Assembly: GCF_019956555.1 (NCBI RefSeq)
Contig: NZ_JAHBDQ010000070.1
Coordinates: forward strand, 124,001-188,000
Origin: Pseudomonas sp. A-RE-19
Lineage (GTDB): Bacteria; Pseudomonadota; Gammaproteobacteria; Pseudomonadales; Pseudomonadaceae
Direction of reading: 5' to 3'
DNA length: 64,000 nucleotides
Below, piece after piece: positions 8,482-17,554 of this stretch. Numbering within the stretch: the first letter of the stretch is position 1; every line of letters starts with the position of its first letter. The notes beneath the pieces are model-generated. The model was not told the DNA's origin and searched no databases. It worked only from the letters and a program-made list of their open reading frames with translations. The position numbers were made by a program, and so were the translations under genes.

Positions 8482-8832
8482 ATGCGAATTCTGATGGTGG
8501 CGCTGGCCGCAACCTTGCTGGCGGGCTGCGCCGGATCGGTGATGAATGACGCCCGCACCAAAACCCCGTACAAAACCCTGACCTCGGACAAACCGGAAAA
8601 AGTGGTCGCCCAGTGCGTGCAGTTTGCCTGGCAGGACGAAGCGGTGTTCGGCGTCGATGCCGGCGCCTATTTGCAGCCGGGCAAGAAGGGCGGTTCGACG
8701 GTCTACACCCGGTCGGCCGAGTCCTTCGTGGACGTGACCGCCGATGCTTCGGGGACAGCGTTGAACTACTACGCGCAGCATGACGATTTTGTCGCCAAGC
8801 GCCGATTGGCGGCGTTGGCGACCTGTTTGTAA
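8482..8832 (+). CDS. Small lipoprotein
   Basis: This 116-residue protein begins with a lipoprotein signal peptide ending in the lipobox LLAGC, so the mature protein starts at Cys15. The rest is soluble and mixed alpha/beta, with a second and third cysteine (AQCVQFAW and ATCL at the C-terminus) that could pair in the periplasm. I do not recognise a named family. It is divergent from the HTH operon and is followed at once by a different class of REP pair. Confidence 0.78.
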   Translation: MRILMVALAATLLAGCAGSVMNDARTKTPYKTLTSDKPEKVVAQCVQFAWQDEAVFGVDAGAYLQPGKKGGSTVYTRSAESFVDVTADASGTALNYYAQHDDFVAKRRLAALATCL

Positions 8833-8839
8833 GCAAGAT

Positions 8840-8918
8840 CAAAAGATCGCAGCCTTCGGCAGCTCCTACAGGGTGAACGCAATCCCATGCAGGAGCTGCC
8901 GAAGGCTGCGATCTTTTG
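8840..8918. repeat. REP inverted pair 3 (second sequence class)
   Basis: The arms (8840-8869 and 8889-8918) are inverted copies of AAAGATCGCAGCCTTCGGCA plus GCTCCTAC, unlike the other REP pairs in the window. This is another common Pseudomonas REP class. It separates the lipoprotein gene from the convergent acetyltransferase gene. Confidence 0.9.
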
Positions 8919-8941
8919 TTGGCACCCCGAAAAATCGAAGG

Positions 8942-9370
8942 TTACACATCCATCAAACGCTTCTGGAAAAAGAAGCGCTTGTGGCCCGGCGGGTAATCGG
9001 CAATTTGCCCCAACTCGCTGTAACCGTGCTTCTTGTAAAACTCCGGCGCCTGGAAGTCGAAGGTGTCCAGCCAGATCCCGATGCATTCCTTCTCCCGGGC
9101 CAGGTCTTCGGCCATCTGCATCAGCTTCGAGCCCATCCCTTGTCCCCGGGCCTGCTCCGGCACCGACAACAACTCAATGAAAAGCCACTGGTAAAACACT
9201 CGGCCATACAGCCCGCCGAGAATCTCGTCGCTGTCATCGCGTACCAGCAAAGCAATCTGCTCTGACACGGTGGTTCCAGCCTTTGAGGCGTTGTAGGCGC
9301 GCAGCGGTGTGAGGATCGCCTCGCGTTCTTCCTGAGTGGCATTTTCCGACAATTCGATTCGCAGGGTCAT
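8942..9370 (-). CDS. GNAT N-acetyltransferase
   Basis: This 142-residue protein has the single GNAT fold. The acetyl-CoA loop is seen as VPEQARGQGMGSKLMQMAE (motif A) and the last strand pair as EFYKKHGYSELGQI. The C-terminus contains GHKRFFFQKRL, typical of a subgroup found in pseudomonads. The acceptor substrate cannot be deduced. The gene stands alone between the REP pair and a bidirectional terminator. Confidence 0.85.
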   Translation of the reverse strand: MTLRIELSENATQEEREAILTPLRAYNASKAGTTVSEQIALLVRDDSDEILGGLYGRVFYQWLFIELLSVPEQARGQGMGSKLMQMAEDLAREKECIGIWLDTFDFQAPEFYKKHGYSELGQIADYPPGHKRFFFQKRLMDV

Positions 9371-9428
9371 GGCTACATCCTTATGGCGGTGAGCAGGAGC
9401 CTATCCGGGTCGCGGCGATTGTTCTATC

Positions 9429-9468
9429 CCAAAAAGAAGCCCGGCAGCCATGCCGGGCTTTTTCTTTT
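9429..9468. terminator. Bidirectional rho-independent terminator-like hairpin
   Basis: The stem AAGCCCGGC / GCCGGGCTT (9436-9444 and 9451-9459) has a 6-base loop. It is followed by T5CT5 on the plus strand and preceded by A5GAA-type bases, so it also reads as a terminator on the minus strand. It sits upstream of both divergent flanking genes, where it would insulate rather than end them. Confidence 0.7.
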
Positions 9469-9513
9469 TCGCCTAACATGGACGCCTTCTGATGAAAATA
9501 AGGATGGATTGTC

Positions 9514-10107
9514 ATGTCGAACACAGCCGAGCGGGTCAACATCATCGAGTCCCAGGTGCTGTCCCACGACTGGTATCTACTGAAGAAAATCACTTTCGAT
9601 TACTTGCGCAACAGCGGCGACTGGCAACGTCAGACCCGCGAAGTCTATGACCGTGGCAACGGCGCGGCGATTCTGTTGTTCAATCGGGAAAAGAGAACCG
9701 TCGTGCTGACCCGCCAGTTTCGCTTGCCGGTGTTCGTCAACGGCCACGATGGTTTGCTGATTGAAGTGGCGGCGGGGCTGCTGGAAGGCGCTGCGCCTGA
9801 AGAACGTATTCGCGCTGAAGCCGAAGAAGAAACCGGCTATCGCGTTCACCATGTGCAGAAAGTTTTCGAAGCCTACATGAGCCCAGGCTCAGTCACTGAA
9901 AAGCTGCATTTCTTCATGGCCGAGTACGACGCGTCTTCGAAAGTCAGCGATGGCGGCGGGCTGGAGGAAGAAACCGAAGAGCTGGAAGTGCTGGAGTGGA
10001 AGTTCGACGAGGCGCTGGCGGCGTTTTATCGCGGGGAAATCTGCGATGCCAAGACCATCATGCTGCTGCAGTATGCGGCGATGAAGGATGTCTTCGGAGC
10101 GGTTTGA
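9514..10107 (+). CDS. nudK: NudK-like Nudix hydrolase (GDP-mannose pyrophosphatase)
   Basis: This 197-residue protein matches NudK across its length: RVNIIESQVLSHDWYLLKK at the start, the substrate strand ILLFNREKRTVVLTRQFR, and the Nudix helix GLLEGAAPEERIRAEAEEET around residues 90-110. NudK hydrolyses GDP-mannose to GMP and mannose-1-phosphate. In the Nudix box the usual R of the RE pair is replaced by alanine, while the metal-binding EE..G part is intact. The gene has its own ribosome site (AAGGATGG) upstream of ATG 9514. Confidence 0.87.
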   Translation: MSNTAERVNIIESQVLSHDWYLLKKITFDYLRNSGDWQRQTREVYDRGNGAAILLFNREKRTVVLTRQFRLPVFVNGHDGLLIEVAAGLLEGAAPEERIRAEAEEETGYRVHHVQKVFEAYMSPGSVTEKLHFFMAEYDASSKVSDGGGLEEETEELEVLEWKFDEALAAFYRGEICDAKTIMLLQYAAMKDVFGAV

Positions 10108-10168
10108 TCTAGTGGGCGGCGATTCAGGCAATGGCTGTGGGATGTTCCCTGTTTTTTTGCAGGGTTCA

Positions 10169-10687
10169 TCAGATAAACAAATCATCCATCCTGCCGGCCT
10201 CGTGGCACTCGTACCCTTCCAGCGTCAGCAAGCGCTCTTTCGCCTCAAGCCCGCCGGCAAACCCCGTCAGTTTCCCTGATGCGCCGATCACCCGATGACA
10301 CGGCGCGACAATCGAAATCGGATTCTTGCCATTAGCCGCCCCCACCGCACGAACCGCGTTGGGATTGCCGATCTGCCGGGCAATCTCGCTGTAGCTGCGC
10401 GTCTGGCCAAACGGAATCGTCAGCAGCGCCTGCCACACCTTCTGCTGAAATTCCGTCCCGGCAAAATCCAGTTCCAGCTCGAAACGGTTACGCGTGCCGG
10501 CAAAGTACTCCTGCAGTTGCTGTGCGGTGCGTACCAGAATCGGGTTGTCCGCTGCTTCCGTCATTGGCCCCAGCCTTACCCGGCCCGGCTTGTCGTTTTC
10601 CCAGAGGATGGCCGCCAGTCGCGCGCCTTTCGCGACCAGTTTCAATTCGCCGACCGGAGACGCCAGGGTGATGAAGGTGTAAGTCAT
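10169..10687 (-). CDS. ogt: Methylated-DNA-[protein]-cysteine S-methyltransferase
   Basis: This 172-residue suicide enzyme removes alkyl groups from O6-alkylguanine. The active-site PCHRVIG is present around residue 135, preceded by the DNA-binding HTH region QQKVWQALLTIPFGQTRSYS. An N-terminal Ogt/Ada ribonuclease-like domain (TFITLASPVGELKLVAKG) is intact. I choose ATG 10687, since the upstream in-frame extension is not family-like. The C-terminal tail after the core is short and acidic. Confidence 0.94.
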   Translation of the reverse strand: MTYTFITLASPVGELKLVAKGARLAAILWENDKPGRVRLGPMTEAADNPILVRTAQQLQEYFAGTRNRFELELDFAGTEFQQKVWQALLTIPFGQTRSYSEIARQIGNPNAVRAVGAANGKNPISIVAPCHRVIGASGKLTGFAGGLEAKERLLTLEGYECHEAGRMDDLFI

Positions 10688-10838
10688 GCCGGCGGACTCC
10701 GCAAAAGTGCTGAACAGGGGCCAAGCATACTGCCTCGTCGGGGAGGCGCAATACGCAATCCCGGCCATACTTGCCTACTGCTCTTGAACCGTTCCCTCTG
10801 TTTTTGACAGAGCCTAAAAACAAAAAAGAGACCGACTC

Positions 10839-12566
10839 ATGAAGTTCGAACCTTTTACCAAATCGCTCATGGCAACCACATTGGCGCTGAGCTGCCTGAC
10901 GGCCCACGCGGCCTCTGTCGCCCCGGTCGCGGCCGAAAACGGCATGGTCGTCACGGCTCAGCATCTGGCCAGCCACGTCGGCGTCGATGTCCTCAAGAGC
11001 GGTGGCAACGCCGTCGATGCAGCCGTTGCGGTGGGTTATGCGCTGGCGGTGGTGTACCCGGCGGCGGGCAACCTGGGCGGTGGCGGTTTCATGACGATTC
11101 AATTGGCGGACGGGCGCAAGACCTTCCTCGACTTCCGTGAAAAAGCCCCGCTGGCCGCCACCGCCGACATGTACCTCGACAAAGCGGGCAACGTCGTCCC
11201 GGACCTGAGCACCCGTGGTCATCTTGCCGTTGGCGTGCCGGGCACTGTGTCCGGCATGGAGCTGGCGCTGAAGAAATACGGCACCAAACCCCGCAAGGAA
11301 GTGATCGCCCCTGCGATCAAGCTTGCTGAAGACGGTTTTGTGCTGGAGCAGGGCGATGTCGACTTGCTGGAGTACGCCACCGACGTCTTCAAGAAAGACA
11401 TGCGCGACTCGGGCTCGATCTTCCTGAGCAATGGCGAGCCGATGCAGGTCGGCCAGAAACTCGTACAAAAAGACTTGAGCAAAACCCTGCGGGAAATTTC
11501 CGAGAAGGGTGCCGACGGTTTCTATAAAGGCTGGGTGGCCGACGCCATCGTCACCTCAAGTCAGGCCAACAAGGGCATCATCACCCAGGCCGACCTCGAC
11601 AAATACCAGACCCGCGAACTGGCGCCGATCGAGTGCGATTACCGTGGCTACCACGTGGTCTCGGCGCCGCCGCCAAGCTCCGGCGGCGTGGTGATCTGCG
11701 AGATCATGAACATCCTCGACGGCTACCCGATGAAAGACCTGGGCTACCGCTCGGCGCAGGCCATGCACTATCAGATCGAAGCGATGCGCCACGCGTATGT
11801 GGACCGCAACAGCTACCTCGGTGACCCGGATTTCGTGAAAAATCCGATCGCCCATTTGCTGGATAAAAACTACGCGACCAAAATCCGTGAAGCCATCGAC
11901 CCGCAAAAGGCCGGCGTGTCCCGCGAGATCAAACCTGGCGTAGCACCCCATGAAGGCAGCAATACCACCCATTACTCGATCGTCGATAAGTGGGGCAACG
12001 CGGTGTCGGTGACCTACACCCTCAACGACTGGTTCGGCGCCGGCGTCATGGCGAGCAAAACCGGGGTCATCCTCAACGATGAAATGGATGACTTTACCTC
12101 GAAAATCGGCGTGCCGAACATGTACGGTCTGGTGCAGGGCGAAGCCAACGCCATCGCCCCCGGCAAGGCACCGCTGTCGTCCATGAGCCCGACCATCGTC
12201 ACCAAGGACGGCAAGGTCGTCATGGTGGTCGGCACCCCCGGTGGCAGCCGCATCATCACCGCAACCCTGCTGACCATCCTCAACGTGATCGACTACGGCA
12301 TGAACATCCAGGAAGCTGTGGATGCACCGCGTTTCCACCAGCAATGGTTGCCGGAAGAAACCAACCTGGAGAACTTCGCCATCAGTCCGGACACGAAGAA
12401 GATGCTCGAAAGTTGGGGGCACAAATTTGCCAAGCCGCAGGACCCCAACCATATAGCGGCTATTCTGGTAGGTGCGCCTTCGCTGGAAGGCAAGCCAGTG
12501 GGCAAGAACCGCTTCTATGGAGCGAACGATCCACGGCGTAATACCGGGTTGTCACTCGGTTACTAA
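10839..12566 (+). CDS. ggt: Gamma-glutamyltransferase
   Basis: This 575-residue periplasmic enzyme hydrolyses or transfers the gamma-glutamyl group of glutathione. A Sec signal peptide covers about residues 1-25 (ending TAHAAS). The precursor cleaves itself before the catalytic threonine in NTTHYSIVDKWGNAVS (near residue 378), giving large and small subunits. Other family marks are GNLGGGGFM, SGGVVICEIMNILDGY and PLSSMSPTIV. The length is normal and the gene appears single. RBS-like AAAGAGA precedes the ATG. Confidence 0.96.
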   Translation: MKFEPFTKSLMATTLALSCLTAHAASVAPVAAENGMVVTAQHLASHVGVDVLKSGGNAVDAAVAVGYALAVVYPAAGNLGGGGFMTIQLADGRKTFLDFREKAPLAATADMYLDKAGNVVPDLSTRGHLAVGVPGTVSGMELALKKYGTKPRKEVIAPAIKLAEDGFVLEQGDVDLLEYATDVFKKDMRDSGSIFLSNGEPMQVGQKLVQKDLSKTLREISEKGADGFYKGWVADAIVTSSQANKGIITQADLDKYQTRELAPIECDYRGYHVVSAPPPSSGGVVICEIMNILDGYPMKDLGYRSAQAMHYQIEAMRHAYVDRNSYLGDPDFVKNPIAHLLDKNYATKIREAIDPQKAGVSREIKPGVAPHEGSNTTHYSIVDKWGNAVSVTYTLNDWFGAGVMASKTGVILNDEMDDFTSKIGVPNMYGLVQGEANAIAPGKAPLSSMSPTIVTKDGKVVMVVGTPGGSRIITATLLTILNVIDYGMNIQEAVDAPRFHQQWLPEETNLENFAISPDTKKMLESWGHKFAKPQDPNHIAAILVGAPSLEGKPVGKNRFYGANDPRRNTGLSLGY

Positions 12567-12698
12567 AACAGGCGAACACCGGCCACCTGAACTCCCCGGG
12601 TGGCCCTGATCCCAGATCTTCGAACACAGCCTCGCAGGCTGCCAGAAAAGGGAGTTGAAATCCGTCTCCGAGCCACCCACTTATCAAGGAAGGAAGCC

Positions 12699-13232
12699 AT
12701 GAGCACCGCACTCCTGATCATCGACGTCCAACACGGGCTGTGCACCGGCGAATATGAATGCTTCAACATCCAGCGCGTCATCGAAACCATCAACGACCTC
12801 AGCACCAAAGCCCGGGCCGCCGACATCCCGGTCATCCTGATCCAGCACGAAGAAGAGGGCGACCTGCTGCAATATGGCAGCGAAGGCTGGCAACTGGCCG
12901 AGGGTCTGAAGACTTCACCCCAAGACCTGCGCGTGCGCAAAACCACTCCGGATTCGTTTTACCAGACCCACTTGCATGACCATCTGCAAGAACTGGAGGC
13001 CGACCGCCTGATCATCTGCGGCCTGCAAACCGACTACTGCGTCAACGCCACCGTCCGCCAGGCGCATCAATTGGGCTACGACGTCGTGCTGGTGGCTGAC
13101 GCCCATTCCACCATCGACAACGGCACGATGAGCGCCGAAGACATCATCGCCGAACACAACAAGGATCTGGCGCACCTGACCGGCTCCGTGGCACGGATCG
13201 ATGTTATGCCGGCCAGTGAAATCAATCTCTGA
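12699..13232 (+). CDS. Isochorismatase-like cysteine hydrolase
   Basis: This 177-residue alpha/beta hydrolase belongs to the cysteine-hydrolase superfamily. The catalytic triad is visible: Asp in LLIIDVQHG, Lys in RVRKTTPDSF, and Cys in GLQTDYCVNATVRQ. The superfamily includes nicotinamidase, isochorismatase and biuret/ureidoacrylate hydrolases; the exact substrate cannot be fixed here. ATG 12699 follows AAGGAAGGA-type bases, while an in-frame start at 12600 lies in sequence without coding character. Confidence 0.88.
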   Translation: MSTALLIIDVQHGLCTGEYECFNIQRVIETINDLSTKARAADIPVILIQHEEEGDLLQYGSEGWQLAEGLKTSPQDLRVRKTTPDSFYQTHLHDHLQELEADRLIICGLQTDYCVNATVRQAHQLGYDVVLVADAHSTIDNGTMSAEDIIAEHNKDLAHLTGSVARIDVMPASEINL

Positions 13233-13342
13233 AAACACCGCCAGCCCCGTGGCGAGCGAGCTTGCGCGCCTGGGGCTGGACGCATTCGCTGCGCCTATGG
13301 CATGGTCAAAAAATATGCCATGCAGCGAACGGGATCAGGACG

Positions 13343-14347
13343 ATGGAGGAGGGTGATGAGGTCGGCACCGGGGCGTCGATGGCAACGCTGAAGGCGTTCA
13401 ATCTTTGCGTATTGCACCTGGGGCGTCTTGCCCGAGATCGTGGTGCATCCCGGTTCATCACCGACGGCCTGCAGGCATTCAGCCAACTGGTGCCCTTCGC
13501 TTCAGCCTGGTGGGGCGAGATGTCTGCGTCAGGCGTTGATGTTTCGGCCAGAAACTGGATGCATGGGCGAATCAATCTGCCCGAGTCGTTTGCCGCCGAG
13601 TGGCACACGTGTGCGCGCAACGACAGATTCTCCCATGACACCATGAGTCGACCCGGTGAGGTCGTGCGCGACAGCGGCTTCACCGACCCCAATGAAGAAG
13701 TGAACGCATTCGCTCGACGCCACGACCTCTACCACCTGATGTGCATCACCTTCGAGTTACCCGAAAGCGGCTTGATGTTCTTTGTCTGTCTCTATCGAGG
13801 CATCGATGCCCAGGCTTTCAACGACAGCGAGGCCGATCTGTTTTCGGCCTTCTGCGACCACTTGTTGCAGCTGTGGCGATTTCAGGTGCAGGACATGATC
13901 CGCTTCGACACGGGCAACGGCGCGTCTGACTTTGGCGTCGCGCGCATGGACGGCAGCTTGCTGTACGTGGGGGCAACGCTGTGTGCAGCCATTGAACGTG
14001 AGTTGCCCGGTTGGAGCGGTTCAATGCTTCCCGCGCAGGTGATCGGGCAACTGCAAAAGGCACCCTGTGTCATGCGTCTGGGCCGCTGCGCACTGACACT
14101 GAGCCCCAACGCCGAGTACGTCATCCTGTCGCTCGAAGCTCAGCCGCGCGGGGCGGTGCTTGCGCCACGCGAGCGGACGACAGCGATGCTGTTTGCCGCC
14201 GGCCATTCGTACAAGGAAATTGCCAAGATCCTTGAATTGAGTCCTGCGACAGTGCGCACCTATTTGCGCAACTGCTACCTGCAACTGGGTGTGAAGAGCA
14301 AGGTGGAGCTGGGGTCTGTGCTGCGTTCAGCGACCTGCCGCGATTAA
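13343..14347 (+). CDS. LuxR-type helix-turn-helix regulator
   Basis: This 334-residue protein ends with a LuxR/FixJ-type HTH: APRERTTAMLFAAGHSYKEI then LSPATVRTYLRNCYLQLGV. The N-terminal 240 residues are not a recognisable autoinducer domain or receiver and probably form a sensory module of unknown ligand. ATG 13343 follows CAGGACG. No signal or membrane segments are seen. The gene stands alone between the hydrolase and a REP pair, so its target is unknown. Confidence 0.8.
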   Translation: MEEGDEVGTGASMATLKAFNLCVLHLGRLARDRGASRFITDGLQAFSQLVPFASAWWGEMSASGVDVSARNWMHGRINLPESFAAEWHTCARNDRFSHDTMSRPGEVVRDSGFTDPNEEVNAFARRHDLYHLMCITFELPESGLMFFVCLYRGIDAQAFNDSEADLFSAFCDHLLQLWRFQVQDMIRFDTGNGASDFGVARMDGSLLYVGATLCAAIERELPGWSGSMLPAQVIGQLQKAPCVMRLGRCALTLSPNAEYVILSLEAQPRGAVLAPRERTTAMLFAAGHSYKEIAKILELSPATVRTYLRNCYLQLGVKSKVELGSVLRSATCRD

Positions 14348-14363
14348 GTCCGCCTACACGCGT

Positions 14364-14453
14364 CCTTTGTAGGAGCGAGGCTTGCCCGCGAAGGCGTCAG
14401 GTCTGGCACACCGCGTTATCGTTCTTCGCGGGCAAGCCTCGCTCCTACAAGGG
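14364..14453. repeat. REP inverted pair 4
   Basis: Inverted arms TTGTAGGAGCGAGGCTTGCC plus CGCGAAG (about 14364-14393) and its reverse complement (14424-14453). This is a third flavour of REP core, shared with the pair at 17235-17327 except for GAGGC versus GTGGC. It lies between two convergent genes. Confidence 0.9.
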
Positions 14454-14470
14454 CAATGGAGCTCACAGTT

Positions 14471-14830
14471 CTAAGGCGTATCGATTTTATCCAGCACCCG
14501 GTTCGCCGTGATCTCCGCCACCATGATGCTGTTTGAAATGCCCAGCAGGGCGTAGCGCGATTCACCCTCCAGATGATCCACCAACTGATGGACCATCACA
14601 TCGACCGAGGCCAGCGTCTCGACCAAAAAAACCGCCAGGGTTTCGGTTGTGGCTTCTGGGTCCACGGAAAACAGGGTGCTGCATGTTCGCTGGGTGGCTT
14701 TGATGTCGGCATTCGACGGGAAGTGGAAGTCGAGGGCGCGTTCGGCGGCCTCGTTGAGTTTTTTTGAATCGGGAGATTCGTAGGGGGACGCCGGGTCTGT
14801 GACCGGCGGGTTGGGCGTTACCTTGAACAT
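14471..14830 (-). CDS. DUF6124-family small protein
   Basis: This 119-residue soluble protein has the N-terminus MFKVTPNPPVTDPASPYESP and the helix KKLNEAAERALDFHF that I associate with the Pseudomonas DUF6124 family. The remainder is predicted helical, with no signal peptide or catalytic motif. Its function is unknown. It is preceded by a long non-coding leader rich in hairpins (14831 to about 15130), which is unusual for such a small gene. Confidence 0.8.
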   Translation of the reverse strand: MFKVTPNPPVTDPASPYESPDSKKLNEAAERALDFHFPSNADIKATQRTCSTLFSVDPEATTETLAVFLVETLASVDVMVHQLVDHLEGESRYALLGISNSIMVAEITANRVLDKIDTP

Positions 14831-15130
14831 GGTGACTAACCTCTAGTGAGGCCGCAACCATCTCGCTGCTAAACGAAAGGGTGGCAGCTGTGCGCAAGTT
14901 AGCAGACCGGTAAGTCACCCAAAACCCGGCGCACCCGAAGGTGCCATGCGCACAGCCACCATCAAGTGCAGGCGAATGCCTGACTGGATAAGACATGTGC
15001 AACCGTGAATGACTAGCCGGGCTGCTAAACCCGATCACTGGGAATCAGTGACGCGAATCAAGTTACCGGTGGGGCTCCAGGCGCACAAGCCGGCGGATTC
15101 TGGCGCGGCCGTAGGCAATGGCGCAAGGTT
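14831..15130 (-). promoter_or_regulatory. Hairpin-rich leader upstream of the DUF6124 gene (candidate structured RNA)
   Basis: Read on the minus strand, this non-coding stretch contains at least four small stem-loops ahead of the DUF6124 start: TCACTG/CAGTGA with a 5-base loop (15035-15051), CGGG/CCCG (15018-15033), CAGGC/GCCTG with a 4-base loop (14969-14982), and GGCACC-UUCG-GGTGC (14930-14945). A UUCG tetraloop closed by GC pairs is typical of true RNA structure. No riboswitch class is recognised. The rest up to 15388 includes one lone REP-like copy near 15200-15230 and the promoter side of the amidohydrolase gene. Confidence 0.45.
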
Positions 15131-15396
15131 TTGTAGCTTTCAGGAAGTAAATTTGAGGTCTTTTAAACAAGCCTCTTCGGTCAATGTTGACTGTGCCGCC
15201 GTCTTCGCGAGCAAGCCCGGTCCCACAGGTTCCGCTTCTACACCAGATCGGACGCCTGTCATCTAATTGCCTCACCCCTCCTCATTTGTAGAGGTCCATC
15301 CGCCCCCCGCGCCCTATAGGGTATGCCCTGCATACCAGAGGCTTGCGGCCGTCTGTTCGGGCCACTTCCAAAACTATAAAAATAGAGGTGAAGCAG

Positions 15397-17223
15397 TTGA
15401 AATTTTCCAGGCTGTTTATCGCCGTTGCGTCGACAACGGCATTTTCCTGCATGGCGCTGGTGGGGTGTCAGACCCAGGGTTCGACATCGGCCGACATGGT
15501 GATGCGCAACGGCTATATCTATACCGTCGACGGCAAGAACTCGGTGCAGCAGGCGATTGCCGTCACGGGCGGGAAGATCGTCTATGTCGGCAGCGATGAA
15601 GGGGTTGCCTCGTACATCGGCACCCAGACACGGCTGATCGATCTGGCGGGACGCATGTTGATGCCCGGCTTCGTCGATGCGCACATGCACCCGGGGGACG
15701 GCGGTCGCGCCATGACGTTGTGCGACCTGAAATACCAGACGATGACTCGCAAGGTTTTCCAGGAAACCATTCAGGCGTGTCTGGATGCCGACAAAGGCAA
15801 GGGCCCTGATGTCTGGCTTGAAGTGGGCAGTTGGGACCGCATCGGCATGACCGGGCTCGACGGCGATCCCGACAAATCGACGCTGGATGCGCTCAAGACC
15901 ACTCGCCCGATTCAAGTCCGTTCCACCGACTTCCATACCGTGCTGACAAACTCTCGCGGCCTGGCGGTGGCAGGCATCAACAAGCACACGGCCAATCCGG
16001 GGGATGGCAAGTACATGCGCGACAGCGTCGGCAACCCGACCGGTATCTGCGAAGACGGTGCCGCCGATGCCATGGCCGCCGTGGTGCCGCCGGCCAGCGA
16101 CGCAGAAAAACTCAAGCAGACCCGCGCGGCGCTCGATGCCATGCGTCGACAAGGCATCACCAGTTTCTTCGATGCCTTGTCGGGACCTGAAAATGGCAAA
16201 GCGTTTACCACCCTGCAACAGTCGGGCGAGTTGACTGCACGGGCCTTGCTGGCGATCAAGCTCGACCCTGCCGCCGCTGCTGAAGACCCGGCGAAAACCA
16301 TTGCCGAGGCCAAGGCATTGGCCAACATCTACGACCAGGGCGAAGCCAACGTTGCGCCGGGTGTGAGCATGCGTCATGTGAAATTGTTCATGGACGGCAT
16401 CATCAACGCTCCAGCGGATACCGGTGCGATGTTGACGCCGTACCTGCGCAATGCCGGCACCGATGCCGCGCCCAAGTGGACGCCTGGCAAGAATATCGGT
16501 GAGCTGTACTTCCCGCCGCAGGTGCTCAATCCATTGCTGTTGCAAGCGGTGCAGGCCGGTCTCGATCCGCACCTTCACGCCACCGGGGACCGAGCGGTGC
16601 GTGACTCGTTGAACGGTATCGAATACGTGCGCCAGCAACTGCCGGGCAACGGTTTTCGTCCGGCAATTACCCACGCCGAGTCGGTGGACCCCGCCGACTA
16701 TGCACGCTTCAAGGCGCTCGATGTGACCGCTAACATGTCGTTCCAGTGGGCCCAGCAGGCGCCGTCCACGGTTGACGGCACCAGCGATCATCTCGGGCCT
16801 GCGCGTTTTGCCCGTATGGAGCCATCGGGCAGCATCAGCCGCGCTGGCGGTCGCGTTGCTTATGGCAGCGACTGGCCTGTCGACCCGCTCGATGAATTTC
16901 TGGCGCTGAAGATCGGTGTCACCCGTTCAGGCGATCCGCTCAACCCGCACAGCTATGGCCCCCAGTATGCGGGCAGGCTGAATGCCGACCCGGCGCTGTC
17001 GCGCACTGACGTACTGCGCACCATCACCATGAACGCCGCCGAGCAGCTGAAACTGGACGCTGTCGTCGGTTCGGTCGAGGTTGGAAAGTTCGCCGACTTG
17101 ATCGTGCTGGACAAGAACTTCATGCAGGTGCCGGAGGATGAGCTGGCCCGCAATGACGTGCTGCTGACGATGGTCGGCGGCAAAGTCGTGTGGGCCAAGG
17201 CGCCGTTCGCTGGACTTGAATGA
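15397..17223 (+). CDS. Lipoprotein-type metal-dependent amidohydrolase (YtcJ-like)
   Basis: This protein of about 608 residues is an amidohydrolase-family enzyme of the YtcJ type. Marks are DMVMRNGYIYTVDGKN and GRMLMPGFVDAHMHPGDGG (metal HxH) early, HATGDRAVRDSLNGIEY in the middle, and GSDWPVDPLDEF (metal Asp) near the end. An N-terminal signal reaching a LVGC lipobox suggests it is anchored in the envelope. The start is uncertain: TTG 15397 follows GAGGTGAAG closely; GTG 15388 and TTG 15343 are also in frame. The substrate is unknown for this family. Confidence 0.85.
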   Translation: MKFSRLFIAVASTTAFSCMALVGCQTQGSTSADMVMRNGYIYTVDGKNSVQQAIAVTGGKIVYVGSDEGVASYIGTQTRLIDLAGRMLMPGFVDAHMHPGDGGRAMTLCDLKYQTMTRKVFQETIQACLDADKGKGPDVWLEVGSWDRIGMTGLDGDPDKSTLDALKTTRPIQVRSTDFHTVLTNSRGLAVAGINKHTANPGDGKYMRDSVGNPTGICEDGAADAMAAVVPPASDAEKLKQTRAALDAMRRQGITSFFDALSGPENGKAFTTLQQSGELTARALLAIKLDPAAAAEDPAKTIAEAKALANIYDQGEANVAPGVSMRHVKLFMDGIINAPADTGAMLTPYLRNAGTDAAPKWTPGKNIGELYFPPQVLNPLLLQAVQAGLDPHLHATGDRAVRDSLNGIEYVRQQLPGNGFRPAITHAESVDPADYARFKALDVTANMSFQWAQQAPSTVDGTSDHLGPARFARMEPSGSISRAGGRVAYGSDWPVDPLDEFLALKIGVTRSGDPLNPHSYGPQYAGRLNADPALSRTDVLRTITMNAAEQLKLDAVVGSVEVGKFADLIVLDKNFMQVPEDELARNDVLLTMVGGKVVWAKAPFAGLE

Positions 17224-17234
17224 GCGACGAAAGT

Positions 17235-17327
17235 CCTGTGGGAGCGTGGCTTGCCCGCGAAGAACGCACCGCGGTTTTCAGGTATTACGCGTCATCGTTC
17301 TTCGCGGGCAAGCCACGCTCCCACAGG
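17235..17327. repeat. REP inverted pair 5
   Basis: Inverted arms at 17235-17266 and 17296-17327 carry GGAGCGTGGCTTGCCCGCGA, the same class as the pair at 14364-14453. The remaining 17328-17554, up to lsfA, presumably holds the lsfA promoter; I see no further repeat or gene there. Confidence 0.92.
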
Positions 17328-17554
17328 GTCTGCGTCTTGACTGACCGGCATTCTCTACTACGGGCTGGCCAGGGCGCCATTCGAAGGCTTGAATGCCCCG
17401 CCGTCAAAGGGGGGCAGAGCGGGCACGGCGATAGCTACCGTGTGTTCAAGCGTCTCCTATACTGATCCGCGTTGACAGGTTCAACGCAGATCCTGAATGC
17501 CGCTGGCACAGCAGCCAGCGGCGTCCCTGTGACTCAACAGTAAGGAGAACGAAC

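Noticed and set aside
14831..15038. Upstream coding extension opposite the DUF6124 leader (MSYPVRHSPALDGG...)
   Set aside because: The frame differs from the DUF6124 gene and runs on out of frame into it; small hairpins explain the conservation better. It remains a weak alternative.
15259..16791. Minus-strand open frame of 510 codons
   Set aside because: It is opposite the amidohydrolase, whose motifs are complete; no family resemblance.
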